Both the position numbers and the translations under genes were made by a program. A stretch of 64,000 nt of DNA, taken from Salegentibacter sp. Hel_I_6 (GTDB lineage Bacteria; Bacteroidota; Bacteroidia; Flavobacteriales; Flavobacteriaceae). Below are positions 52,775 through 60,456 of this stretch, piece after piece. The stretch covers positions 2,666,001 to 2,730,000 of the forward strand of contig NZ_JQNQ01000001.1 of NCBI RefSeq assembly GCF_000745315.1. Direction: 5' to 3'. Under the pieces are notes generated by a model, which was not told the DNA's origin, did not search any database, and worked only from the letters and a program-made list of their open reading frames with translations. How positions within the stretch are numbered: the first letter of the stretch is position 1; each line of letters opens with the position of its first letter.

Positions 52775-53701
52775 ATGAAAGTTACTATAGTAGGAGCAGG
52801 TGCCGTTGGGGCCAGTTGTGCTGAATATGTTGCCATTAAAGATTTTGCTTCAGAAGTTGTTCTTCTCGATATTAAAGAAGGAGTAGCCGAAGGGAAAGCA
52901 ATGGACTTAATGCAAACTGCAACCCTGAACAGTTTTGATACTAAAATTACAGGAACAACAAACGATTATTCTAAAACTGCAGGCAGTGATGTAGCAGTTA
53001 TAACCAGTGGTATTCCTCGTAAACCGGGAATGACACGTGAAGAGTTAATTGGGATAAACGCCGGGATTGTAAAAGAAGTTTCTTCAAACCTAATTAAGCA
53101 TTCTCCAAATGTAACCTTGATCGTAGTAAGTAATCCTATGGATACTATGACTTACCTTGTGCATAAAACTACCGGTCTTCCAAAGAATAAGATTATTGGA
53201 ATGGGTGGAGCTTTAGATAGCGCTCGTTTTAAGTTTAGATTGAGTGAGGCTTTAGAATGTCCGCCATCAGATGTTGATGGGATGGTAATTGGAGGCCATA
53301 GTGATACCGGGATGGTGCCGTTAACAAGATTGGCTACAAGAAACTCAGTTCCTGTTTCAGCATTTTTATCTGAAGATCGTTTAAACCAAGTGTCAGAAGA
53401 TACTAAAGTTGGGGGAGCAACACTTACTAAGTTGTTAGGAACCAGTGCCTGGTATGCGCCTGGTGCAGCAGTATCTGCTTTAGTTCAGGCAATTGCTTGC
53501 GATCAGAAAAAAATGTTCCCTTGTTCAGCAATGCTGGAAGGTGAGTATGGATTAAATGATATTTGTATTGGAGTACCTGCGATTTTAGGCAAAGATGGAT
53601 TGGAAAAAATTGTAGAAATAGAACTTGATGATAAAGAGTCTAATAAGATTAAAGAAAGTGCTGAAGGAGTTAAGAAAACCAACGCTCTTTTAGAACTATA
53701 A
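52775..53701 (+). CDS. mdh: Malate dehydrogenase
   Basis: Interconverts malate and oxaloacetate with NAD in the TCA cycle; 308 residues. The NAD loop is VTIVGAGAVGASCAEYVA at residue 3. The Asp of VVLLDIKEGVAEGKAMD marks NAD preference. Substrate Arg residues appear in GIPRKPGMTREELIGINAGI near 80. VVSNPMDTMTYLV follows, and the catalytic His is in MVIGGHSDTGMVPLTRLA near 173. MGGALDSARFKFRL is typical of the LDH-like malate dehydrogenases found in Bacteroidota. Flanked by its own promoter and terminator. Confidence 0.96.
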   Translation: MKVTIVGAGAVGASCAEYVAIKDFASEVVLLDIKEGVAEGKAMDLMQTATLNSFDTKITGTTNDYSKTAGSDVAVITSGIPRKPGMTREELIGINAGIVKEVSSNLIKHSPNVTLIVVSNPMDTMTYLVHKTTGLPKNKIIGMGGALDSARFKFRLSEALECPPSDVDGMVIGGHSDTGMVPLTRLATRNSVPVSAFLSEDRLNQVSEDTKVGGATLTKLLGTSAWYAPGAAVSALVQAIACDQKKMFPCSAMLEGEYGLNDICIGVPAILGKDGLEKIVEIELDDKESNKIKESAEGVKKTNALLEL

Positions 53702-53728
53702 GTAATTATAGATTCACTAAATTATAAT

Positions 53729-53760
53729 AAAAAGACCGCATTATTTGCGGTCTTTTTTTA
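53729..53760 (+). terminator. Intrinsic terminator after mdh
   Basis: AAAAAGACCGCA and TGCGGTCTTTTT form a 12-bp stem around TTATT, followed by a T run. Confidence 0.9.
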
Positions 53761-53816
53761 TGTTTAAAAGTTAAATTATTCAAAAAAAAATTGTTGGCAT
53801 TTCATTTTTGAAACCC

Positions 53817-53824
53817 TATATTTG
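53817..53824 (+). promoter_or_regulatory. -7 promoter box (TATATTTG) of secDF
   Basis: An exact TAnnTTTG match 44 bases before the secDF ATG. A TTG lies about 20 bases upstream as a -33 candidate. Confidence 0.65.
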
Positions 53825-53867
53825 TCCGTTTTTAAAATCGACCTAATTAATTATAATTTAAGGAATA

Positions 53868-56800
53868 ATGCAGAACAAAGGACTGATTAAGGTTTTTGCA
53901 ATTTTATTTGGACTGGTATGTATATATCAGTTGTCTTTTACTTTTATTACGAATAGTGTAGAAAGTGAAGCTGAAGATTTTGCCACGCAAAGAATTAGCG
54001 AAAATGTAGAGAATTATTCAGCATTGAGAGATGTTGAGGAGCAAAGATATCTTGATTCGGTAGCGAACAATGAGATTATTGCCGGGATTACTTACAGTGA
54101 CGCCAAAGACAAGGAACTAAATAAAGGGCTTGACCTTAAAGGAGGAATTAACGTAATCCTTCAAATTTCGGTTAAAGATATTCTAGCCGGTCTTGCTAAT
54201 AATACAGATGATCCTGCTTTTAATCAGGCTTTAGCTGAAGCCAGTGAAGCTTCAAAAGATAGCCAGGATGATTATATTGATCTTTTCTTTGCTGCTTATA
54301 ACGACATCCCAGACGCAAAACTTGCCTCGCCAGATGTTTTTGCCAATAAGACTTTGAGCGACGAGATTACTTTTGATATGTCTAATGGTGACGTTGAAAC
54401 CGTAATTAGAAGAAAGGTTGATGAGTCTATTACTTCAGCTTTTGAAGTACTAAGAAAACGTATTGATAAATTCGGGGTAACCCAACCAAATATTCAGCGA
54501 TTAGGGAATTCAGGGAGAATACTTGTAGAATTACCCGGTGCTAAAGATATTAATCGTGTACAAGGTTTACTGCAAAGTACTGCACAGCTTGAATTCTGGC
54601 ACGTATATAAAAACACTGAATTAGGTAATTTCCTTGCTCAGGCTAATAATGTTCTTAAGAATGTTGTAGATAAAGAAAGCGAGCAAGCAGAAACTCAAAC
54701 CGATACTACCGCTACAGAATCTAGTAGCGATATAGATGACTTACTTGCCGAAAGTGAAGATACCACAGATGTAGCTACAGGAAACAACCCTTTATTTGAA
54801 TTAATTGAAGGTCCTGGATTCCAGGGAGGTCCTGTTATTGCTTATTTCTCTGTTCAGGATACGGCAAAAGTGAACAATTATCTTGAAATGTCTCAGGTGA
54901 GATCTTTACTTCCTGCAGATCAACGTTACGCTAAATTTGCCTGGGGAATTCCAGAGGATGAAGAAGGAATTGTTGGTTTATATGCAATAAAAGGTAACCG
55001 TAATATGGAACCACCACTTAGTGGTGATGTAATTACAGATGCCCAGCAAACTTACGATCAAATGGGTCGTGTTGCAGTTTCTATGCAAATGGATGGAAGA
55101 GGAGCTAAAGCCTGGGAAGAAATGACAGGGCAGGCTTCTGCACAACAAACTAACATAGCTATTGTTTTAGACAATACAGTATATTCTGCCCCAGGTGTTT
55201 CGACCGGCGCTATTTCAGGTGGAAGAAGTGAAATTAGTGGTGATTTTAGTATTACCGAAGGTCAGGATTTAGCAAACGTTCTTAGAGCGGGTAAACTTCC
55301 TGCTTCCGCAGATATTATTCAGAGTGAAATTGTTGGGCCAAGCTTAGGTCAGGAAGCTATAGATAGTGGAATTTGGTCTTTCGGGATTGCGCTTATTTTT
55401 GTATTAATCTGGATGATTTTTTATTATGGTAAGGCCGGTCTTTTTGCCGATGTTGCCCTTGCAGTAAACATTCTATTTATCTTCGGAATTCTAGCCGGTT
55501 TAGGGGCTGTGTTAACTTTGCCTGGTATTGCCGGTATTGTATTAACAATTGGTATCTCGGTAGATGCGAACGTACTTATCTTTGAAAGAATTCGAGAGGA
55601 ACTTGCTAAAGGGAAAGTACAGAAAGATGCCATAAAAGACGGATTTAGTAACGCACTTTCTTCAATTTTAGATGCGAATATTACAACCGGTTTAACTGGT
55701 TTTATCTTATTAATTTTAGGTACAGGACCAATTAAAGGTTTTGCCACTACATTATTAATAGGTATCGCAACTTCGTTATTTACTGCGATTTTTATTACCA
55801 GATTGTTTATTGATGGTTATGGTAAAAATGGAAAATCTCTTGATTTCTCCACAGGTGCAACTAAAAACCTTTTCAGAAATGTGAAAATTGACTGGCTAGG
55901 AAAACGTAAAGTAGCTTATGTGATTTCCGGGATATTGATCATTCTTAGTGTGGGATCTTTATTAGTACAGGGATTAAACGAAGGAGTTGATTTTCTAGGA
56001 GGAAGAACTTATACAGTGCGTTTTGATAAAGACGTAAACCCAACAGATGTTGAACAGGATCTTATTGCTGAATTTGGTAGTGCCGAAGCGAAAACTTTTG
56101 GGCCAAATAATCAGCTTAAAATAACTACCAAATATAAAGTTGACGAAGAAAGCACTGAGGTAGATAACGAGATCCAGGAGTCTATGTTTGAAGCTTTACA
56201 ATCTTATCTCCCTGCAGATCTTTCTTATGATGAGTTTACCGCAGGTGGTGCCGGACAGGATATCGGAATTATGTCATCTATGAAAGTAGGTCCAACTATT
56301 GCTGATGATATTAAAAATGATTCCTTCTGGGCGATATTAGGATCTCTCATAGTTATCTTCCTATACATCTTATTACGATTTAGAAAATGGCAGTTTAGTA
56401 TTGGTGCCGTTGCTGCAGTAGCTCACGATGTTATTATTGTATTGGGTATTTTCTCACTACTTTACAAAGTGATGCCATTTAGTATGGAAATTAACCAGGC
56501 TTTTATCGCCGCAATTCTTACGGTAATTGGTTACTCATTAAACGATACCGTGGTTGTATTTGATAGGATTAGGGAATTTGTAAACGAGCATACTACCTGG
56601 CCATTAGGCAGAACGGTAAATAGCGCTTTAGATAGTACTATTAGCCGTACGTTGAATACCTCGCTTACTACTTTGATCGTTTTACTTGCCATCTTTATTT
56701 TTGGTGGAGAAAGCATTAGAGGTTTTATGTTTGCCTTGATCATTGGTGTGATTGTAGGTACTTATTCGTCCTTGTTTATCGCGACTCCCGTTATGTTTGA

Positions 56801-56873
56801 CAGTGTGACCGATAAATCTAAGATCGAAAAGAAAAAGAAACTTGAAGAAGATTCTGAAGCAACTACTGCTTAA
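53868..56873 (+). CDS. secDF: Fused protein-export membrane protein SecDF
   Basis: A 1001-residue RND-type subunit that uses the proton gradient to pull proteins through SecYEG. The SecD half has a first helix at about 8-27, then GLDLKGGINVILQISVKDIL near 83 and a large periplasmic domain. Its helices include GIAGIVLTIGISVDANVLIF and ERIREEL. The SecF half starts near 670 with KIDWLGKRKVAYVISGILII and GVDFLGGRTYTVRF. It contains FIAAILTVIGYSLNDTVVVF and DRIREF, and ends in a charged tail. Fusion of SecD and SecF is usual in Bacteroidota. It has its own promoter and terminator. Confidence 0.97.
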   Translation: MQNKGLIKVFAILFGLVCIYQLSFTFITNSVESEAEDFATQRISENVENYSALRDVEEQRYLDSVANNEIIAGITYSDAKDKELNKGLDLKGGINVILQISVKDILAGLANNTDDPAFNQALAEASEASKDSQDDYIDLFFAAYNDIPDAKLASPDVFANKTLSDEITFDMSNGDVETVIRRKVDESITSAFEVLRKRIDKFGVTQPNIQRLGNSGRILVELPGAKDINRVQGLLQSTAQLEFWHVYKNTELGNFLAQANNVLKNVVDKESEQAETQTDTTATESSSDIDDLLAESEDTTDVATGNNPLFELIEGPGFQGGPVIAYFSVQDTAKVNNYLEMSQVRSLLPADQRYAKFAWGIPEDEEGIVGLYAIKGNRNMEPPLSGDVITDAQQTYDQMGRVAVSMQMDGRGAKAWEEMTGQASAQQTNIAIVLDNTVYSAPGVSTGAISGGRSEISGDFSITEGQDLANVLRAGKLPASADIIQSEIVGPSLGQEAIDSGIWSFGIALIFVLIWMIFYYGKAGLFADVALAVNILFIFGILAGLGAVLTLPGIAGIVLTIGISVDANVLIFERIREELAKGKVQKDAIKDGFSNALSSILDANITTGLTGFILLILGTGPIKGFATTLLIGIATSLFTAIFITRLFIDGYGKNGKSLDFSTGATKNLFRNVKIDWLGKRKVAYVISGILIILSVGSLLVQGLNEGVDFLGGRTYTVRFDKDVNPTDVEQDLIAEFGSAEAKTFGPNNQLKITTKYKVDEESTEVDNEIQESMFEALQSYLPADLSYDEFTAGGAGQDIGIMSSMKVGPTIADDIKNDSFWAILGSLIVIFLYILLRFRKWQFSIGAVAAVAHDVIIVLGIFSLLYKVMPFSMEINQAFIAAILTVIGYSLNDTVVVFDRIREFVNEHTTWPLGRTVNSALDSTISRTLNTSLTTLIVLLAIFIFGGESIRGFMFALIIGVIVGTYSSLFIATPVMFDSVTDKSKIEKKKKLEEDSEATTA

Positions 56874-56897
56874 GATTTCTTCAGGAAATATATAATG

Positions 56898-56930
56898 TAA
56901 AAGCGCTCCAATTAGGAGCGTTTTTTTTAT
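56898..56930 (+). terminator. Intrinsic terminator after secDF
   Basis: GCGCTCC and GGAGCG pair around AATTA, with an upstream A run and T8 downstream. Confidence 0.85.
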
Positions 56931-57028
56931 GGGTTGCTTTTGTTGAAAATAGGTTTTAGAGTGCGATAGTCCTAATTGGGCAATTTTGGAAATATCAGAT
57001 TATCCGACTTGATTTTAGGTTAAACTTG

Positions 57029-57036
57029 TATATTTG
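57029..57036 (+). promoter_or_regulatory. -7 promoter box (TATATTTG) of the HEPN-like gene
   Basis: An exact TAnnTTTG match with TTG at 57009-57011 (17-base gap), 29 bases before the ATG. The gene is independently transcribed. Confidence 0.65.
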
Positions 57037-57064
57037 GTTGACTGTAATGAGTTAGCGGTAATTT

Positions 57065-57925
57065 ATGGATTATATTGAATATCAACTTTCAGTTATTAAT
57101 GGAGAAAATCAATATAAGAAGATTGATACAATTAGGTACTTTTCTAAAGGTGAATTTGAGTTCTACACTAGCTCCATCAAAAAATTAAATTTATATCAAA
57201 AACAGAATTCACTGTTCGATATAGTAAAGCTTAATTACGAAGACTTTAAAAGAAAAATCAAATTCTACATAGCGAAAGAAGATTTCAAAACAGATGATAA
57301 TGTAGATATATACATTGATTTAAATAGACATATTCTTAATTGCTTATTCGCTATTAGAACTTATCAAGATCATGTGGAAACTCGATTAAAAAGAGAATTT
57401 GGAGATGAATCTGATGAATATAGCTTGTTTAAAAATTTAACATCTAGATGTTATGATGAAAATTTTTCCTATCGGTTCTTAACCAAACTAAGAAACTATT
57501 CACAGCATTGTGGTTTACCAACTGGATCAATTATTTTTTCAGAAAACAAAAATGGAAAAAGAATAGAAATTAGTCTTTCACGAAATGATCTTTTAGAAAA
57601 ATATGATTCCTGGAGTCAAAAAGTAAAACCAGATTTAGTTAATCAAGCTGAATACTTTGATATAATTCCATTATTAAATGATGTGATACATAACCAGGAA
57701 AATATTAATAATGATATAGATAAAGTTTTAATTCAAAATTTTAAAAATGAAGGTTTCAGATTATTGCAACTTATCCACGAAACTCAAATTAAAGGAAATG
57801 GAATTCCGACTATACTAATGGCTAGCGGCCCGGAAAAAAATCCTAATGTTCAAATGTATTGGTTTCCATATAAAACGATATCAAGGATTACGGGGGTTGA
57901 AATCACATTCGATAAAAACAAATAA
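57065..57925 (+). CDS. AT-rich accessory protein with HEPN-like RX4H motif
   Basis: A protein of 286 residues, soluble, with no signal or membrane segment. I do not recognise the family. The middle is strongly helical (HILNCLFAIRTYQDHVETRL, DENFSYRFLTKL). It leads to LRNYSQHCGLP, where Arg143 and His148 form an RX4H motif like the ribonuclease motif of HEPN domains. A long first helix carrying the paired polar residues lies about 50 residues before, as in HEPN folds. Base composition is low: three sampled 60-base lines hold 41 G/C in 180. Together with the neighbouring toxin-antitoxin pair, this suggests a defence or toxin role, but that is inference. Confidence 0.6.
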   Translation: MDYIEYQLSVINGENQYKKIDTIRYFSKGEFEFYTSSIKKLNLYQKQNSLFDIVKLNYEDFKRKIKFYIAKEDFKTDDNVDIYIDLNRHILNCLFAIRTYQDHVETRLKREFGDESDEYSLFKNLTSRCYDENFSYRFLTKLRNYSQHCGLPTGSIIFSENKNGKRIEISLSRNDLLEKYDSWSQKVKPDLVNQAEYFDIIPLLNDVIHNQENINNDIDKVLIQNFKNEGFRLLQLIHETQIKGNGIPTILMASGPEKNPNVQMYWFPYKTISRITGVEITFDKNK

Positions 57926-58069
57926 AAAACTAACGCTGAAAACGGTTCATTGCAAATAACAGCCTCCACTTTTCCCATACTTTTCCATAACAGTAATCCT
58001 TGAGTCAGAGATCAGAACTACTAAAAATTATAAAGACTTTTTCAGGGATTATATAAATAAGTAAATCAA

Positions 58070-58141
58070 GATTTCAAGCCTAATTGATCCTTTCAAAATC
58101 TATTTTATCACAAACTTCAATATTCCAGTCATCAGCAATGC
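58070..58141 (-). pseudogene. Remnant copy of the 3' end of the DUF192 gene
   Basis: The minus strand here reads SIADDWNIEVCDKIDFERIN followed by a stop. The intact DUF192 protein at 58831-59325 ends LADDWNIEVGDKIDFERVD. In the core 58093-58138 only 3 of 46 bases differ from 58844-58889. Similarity continues past the stop (ATTTCAA...CCTAAT). An in-frame stop lies just upstream, so only about 20 codons remain. The two copies are direct repeats enclosing the parDE-type pair. Confidence 0.85.
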
Positions 58142-58169
58142 TAGTTCACTAATTAAATAAAAAATTGCT

Positions 58170-58202
58170 TTTGATGTAAAAATGATGCAAATTTACATCA
58201 AA
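58170..58202. promoter_or_regulatory. Perfect inverted repeat, likely operator of the antitoxin/toxin operon
   Basis: TTTGATGTAAA (58170-58180) and TTTACATCAAA (58192-58202) are perfect 11-bp inverted repeats with an 11-base centre, ending 11 bases before the antitoxin ATG. Position and symmetry fit autoregulation by a ribbon-helix-helix antitoxin. Confidence 0.7.
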
Positions 58203-58213
58203 TATAAAATATT

Positions 58214-58453
58214 ATGCCCAGACAAAGTATTTCATTTACAAAACCAAATGACGAGTGGCTGAAATCTCAAATTGAGAGCCTAGAATATTCAAGTAAAAGT
58301 GAATTGATTAATGACCTAATAAGACAGGCCAGGAATCAGCAGGTTCAAATTGATTGGATAAAAAGTAAATTAGAAAAAGCAGAAGAAAGCGGATTTACAA
58401 ATGATAGTAAGGAACAGATTTTAGCACAATCCAAGTCTTTACGTAATGAGTAA
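58214..58453 (+). CDS. ParD-like ribbon-helix-helix antitoxin
   Basis: A 79-residue protein. The N-terminus is RQSISFTKPNDEWLKSQIES: a beta strand followed by a helix, as in ParD/CopG-type DNA-binding antitoxins. SSKSELINDLIRQARNQ is the second helix. A charged C-terminal helix (IDWIKSKLEKAEESG) would wrap the toxin. It overlaps the toxin gene by 8 bases, the normal type II arrangement. It neutralises the toxin and should repress its own promoter through the palindrome just upstream. Confidence 0.88.
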   Translation: MPRQSISFTKPNDEWLKSQIESLEYSSKSELINDLIRQARNQQVQIDWIKSKLEKAEESGFTNDSKEQILAQSKSLRNE

Positions 58454-58730
58454 ATACAGATTAAGTAATGTTGCTAAAGAAGATTTAATTAGAATTCATC
58501 AATTTGGAGTAAAAAGGTTTGGAGTTACTCAGGCAGATAGCTATTTCGAAAGATTTTTTGAGTATTTTGAATTAATCGCAGAACAACCTTTCTCCTTCGA
58601 AGCAGTTGATTTCATAAAACCTGGATATAGAAGATGTGTATGTGGCGTTGATAGTATCTATTATCGTGTAGAAAACGATTTTGTAGAAATTATGGCAATA
58701 ATCGGAAAACAAGATTTAAGCAATATCTAA
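58446..58730 (+). CDS. ParE/RelE superfamily toxin
   Basis: A 94-residue protein of the ParE-like fold: KYRLSNVAKEDLIRIHQFGV, then FGVTQADSYFERFFEYFELI. The middle has EQPFSFEAVDFIKPGYRRCV, followed by the beta hairpin GVDSIYYRVENDFVEIMAII and an end QDLSNI. The opening and the FG..QA..Y spacing are ParE-like, so gyrase is the likeliest target, though RelE-type RNases share the fold. It is coupled to the antitoxin gene by an 8-base overlap. Length is normal and no damage is visible, so the pair looks functional. Confidence 0.88.
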   Translation: MSKYRLSNVAKEDLIRIHQFGVKRFGVTQADSYFERFFEYFELIAEQPFSFEAVDFIKPGYRRCVCGVDSIYYRVENDFVEIMAIIGKQDLSNI

Positions 58731-58830
58731 TCTAAAAATCATTAAGAACTACACTTTTCTAGAAAACTACAACACAAAATTTAGGTTCGATATAAAATGA
58801 GCTGAGTTCATAAAATATAGATTTCAAAAC

Positions 58831-59325
58831 CTAATCTACCCGCTCAAAATCTATTTTATCGCCAACTTCAATATTCCAGTCGTCAGCAAGGCCGGCATTT
58901 ATTTCAAGTATAAATTGAGCCGGTGCTTCAGAGGGTAAAGAAGTTTCATCTTGCGGCTGAGCGTTCTTCTGAAAGCTCACTGCGGTGCTGTCTGCAGCGA
59001 AATAAATAATGTCTAAGGGAATATAAGTATTTTTCATATAGAAAGCCCTGGGCGCTTCGTTTTCATAAATAAAAAGCATTCCCTGGTCGTCTTCCATACT
59101 ATTGCGGTACATAAGTCCGGTTTGCCGTTCATAAGCATTATCGGCAATTTCAATATCAATTTGCTGTATGGTATCTCCATTAGGTTTTAACAAGATCGCT
59201 TCTCCTTCTTTGGTAAAAGCAATTTCTTCAGTCTCTATAGGGTCTTCGGTAGTATTATCATCTTTACAGGAAGATAAGAGAGAAGCCGCTAAAACAGCCG
59301 ATAAAATAATGGATCTACGTATCAT
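58831..59325 (-). CDS. DUF192 family lipoprotein
   Basis: A 164-residue protein with a lipoprotein signal (ILSAVLAASLLSSC, Cys near 20). The DUF192 domain covers about 55-160: IEIADNAYERQTGLMYRNSM, DDQGMLFIYENEAPRAFYMK, NTYIPLDIIYFAADS and the C-terminal ADDWNIEVGDKIDFERVD. The MYR and FxM(K)NT motifs are typical. The family is exported and of unknown function. The start overlaps the lgt stop by 4 bases, so it is last in the leftward run. A fragment of its own 3' end is duplicated 750 bases away, beyond the toxin-antitoxin pair. Confidence 0.9.
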   Translation of the reverse strand: MIRRSIILSAVLAASLLSSCKDDNTTEDPIETEEIAFTKEGEAILLKPNGDTIQQIDIEIADNAYERQTGLMYRNSMEDDQGMLFIYENEAPRAFYMKNTYIPLDIIYFAADSTAVSFQKNAQPQDETSLPSEAPAQFILEINAGLADDWNIEVGDKIDFERVD

Positions 59326-60143
59326 ACAGTTCTTGGTTTGGTAGGACGATACATAAAGTAAAATCCTGCAATTATAAACGGAATACTAAGCCATTGCCCG
59401 GTATTTAATAACCAGGTGGTGCGTTCTTCTACCTGGGCTTCTTTTACAAATTCTACAAAGAATCTTACCGTCCAGAGTAAGACCAGGAATAGACCAAATA
59501 AATATCCTACTTTATGGCGTTTTTCGGTTTTCCAGTATAAGAACCAAAGCAATATAAAGATAAGTAAATAACAGAAAGATTCATATAATTGGGCTGGATG
59601 CCTCGGAAAAGTTTCCCCTAAATTTTCGAAAATCACTCCATAATCTGAATTGGTTGGTTTTCCTATAATTTCAGAATTCATAAAATTTCCTATTCTTACA
59701 AAAATGGCACCACTAGCTACCGGAATAACAATGCGGTCTAAAACCCAAAGTACAGGTTTGTCTAAAACACGTTTACGGTAAAGGTACATAGCGATAATAA
59801 TACCTATCGCTGCACCGTGACTGGCTAAGCCTCTAAAACCGGTAAATTCAAATTCTGGCTCAAAACGAACCGGTAAGAATATCTCTAATAAATTATTTTG
59901 AAAGTAATCCCAGTCATAGAAAATAACGTGGCCCAATCTTGCACCAATCAATGTAGCTAGCACCGTATATATAAAAAGGGAATCCAGTTTTTCTATAGAT
60001 ACTTTCTCTCTCACATAAATGCTTTTTATAATATACCAGCCCAGTCCAAAGGCTATCAAAAACATTAAACTGTAGTAGTGAAGGGTGAAAAAACCTAAGT
60101 CTAAACCTTCTGAAGGGCTCCAGGTGATCGCGTTAAAAAGCAT
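59322..60143 (-). CDS. lgt: Prolipoprotein diacylglyceryl transferase
   Basis: A seven-helix inner-membrane enzyme that attaches diacylglycerol to lipobox cysteines; 273 residues. Family features are LIGARLGHVIFYDWDYF near residue 72, TGFRGLASHGAAIGIIIAM near 101, and the signature FVRIGNFMNSEIIGKPT near 148. HPAQLYESFCYLLIFILL comes near 183. It would serve the many lipoproteins in this window. A near-match -7 box lies 23-30 bases upstream. Cotranscription with the DUF192 gene is indicated by the 4-base overlap. Confidence 0.96.
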   Translation of the reverse strand: MLFNAITWSPSEGLDLGFFTLHYYSLMFLIAFGLGWYIIKSIYVREKVSIEKLDSLFIYTVLATLIGARLGHVIFYDWDYFQNNLLEIFLPVRFEPEFEFTGFRGLASHGAAIGIIIAMYLYRKRVLDKPVLWVLDRIVIPVASGAIFVRIGNFMNSEIIGKPTNSDYGVIFENLGETFPRHPAQLYESFCYLLIFILLWFLYWKTEKRHKVGYLFGLFLVLLWTVRFFVEFVKEAQVEERTTWLLNTGQWLSIPFIIAGFYFMYRPTKPRTV

Positions 60144-60165
60144 AAATTAAAATTGATTAGTAGGG

Positions 60166-60173
60166 TAAAGATA
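60166..60173 (-). promoter_or_regulatory. Near-match -7 box (TATCTTTA on minus strand) before lgt
   Basis: TAAAGATA on the plus strand differs from the consensus only in the last base. It lies 23 bases before the lgt ATG and could start an lgt-DUF192 transcript. Confidence 0.35.
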
Positions 60174-60193
60174 CATATTTGGAAGTAGTTGCC

Positions 60194-60439
60194 CTATATT
60201 TTGGTTTTTGTTTTTTCGGGAACAGGGTCGTAGCCTTTTCCGCCCCAGGGGTTGCAACTAAAAATGCGTTTTAAGCTAAGCCACCCACCTTTAAAAATGC
60301 CAAAACGTTGCAATGCGATTAGGCTATATTGTGAACAGGTTGGGGTATAACGGCAGGTTGCCGGGGTAAGCGGGGAAATGAAATTCTGATAAAATCTCAC
60401 CAACAGGATAAACGGATATGCTAACCATTTCTTAAGCAT
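60194..60439 (-). CDS. yidD: Membrane protein insertion efficiency factor YidD
   Basis: An 81-residue protein with the YidD signature: an amphipathic N-terminal helix (LAYPFILLVRFYQNFISPLT), then the cysteine-containing CRYTPTCSQYSLIALQRFGI and GGWLSLKRIFSCNPWGGKGY. It ends in DPVPEKTKTKI. YidD helps YidC-dependent membrane insertion. It is usually next to rnpA/yidC; here it lies 17 bases downstream of cysS in the same direction. Confidence 0.95.
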   Translation of the reverse strand: MLKKWLAYPFILLVRFYQNFISPLTPATCRYTPTCSQYSLIALQRFGIFKGGWLSLKRIFSCNPWGGKGYDPVPEKTKTKI

Positions 60440-60456
60440 CGTTTTTCCTGTTTTAA

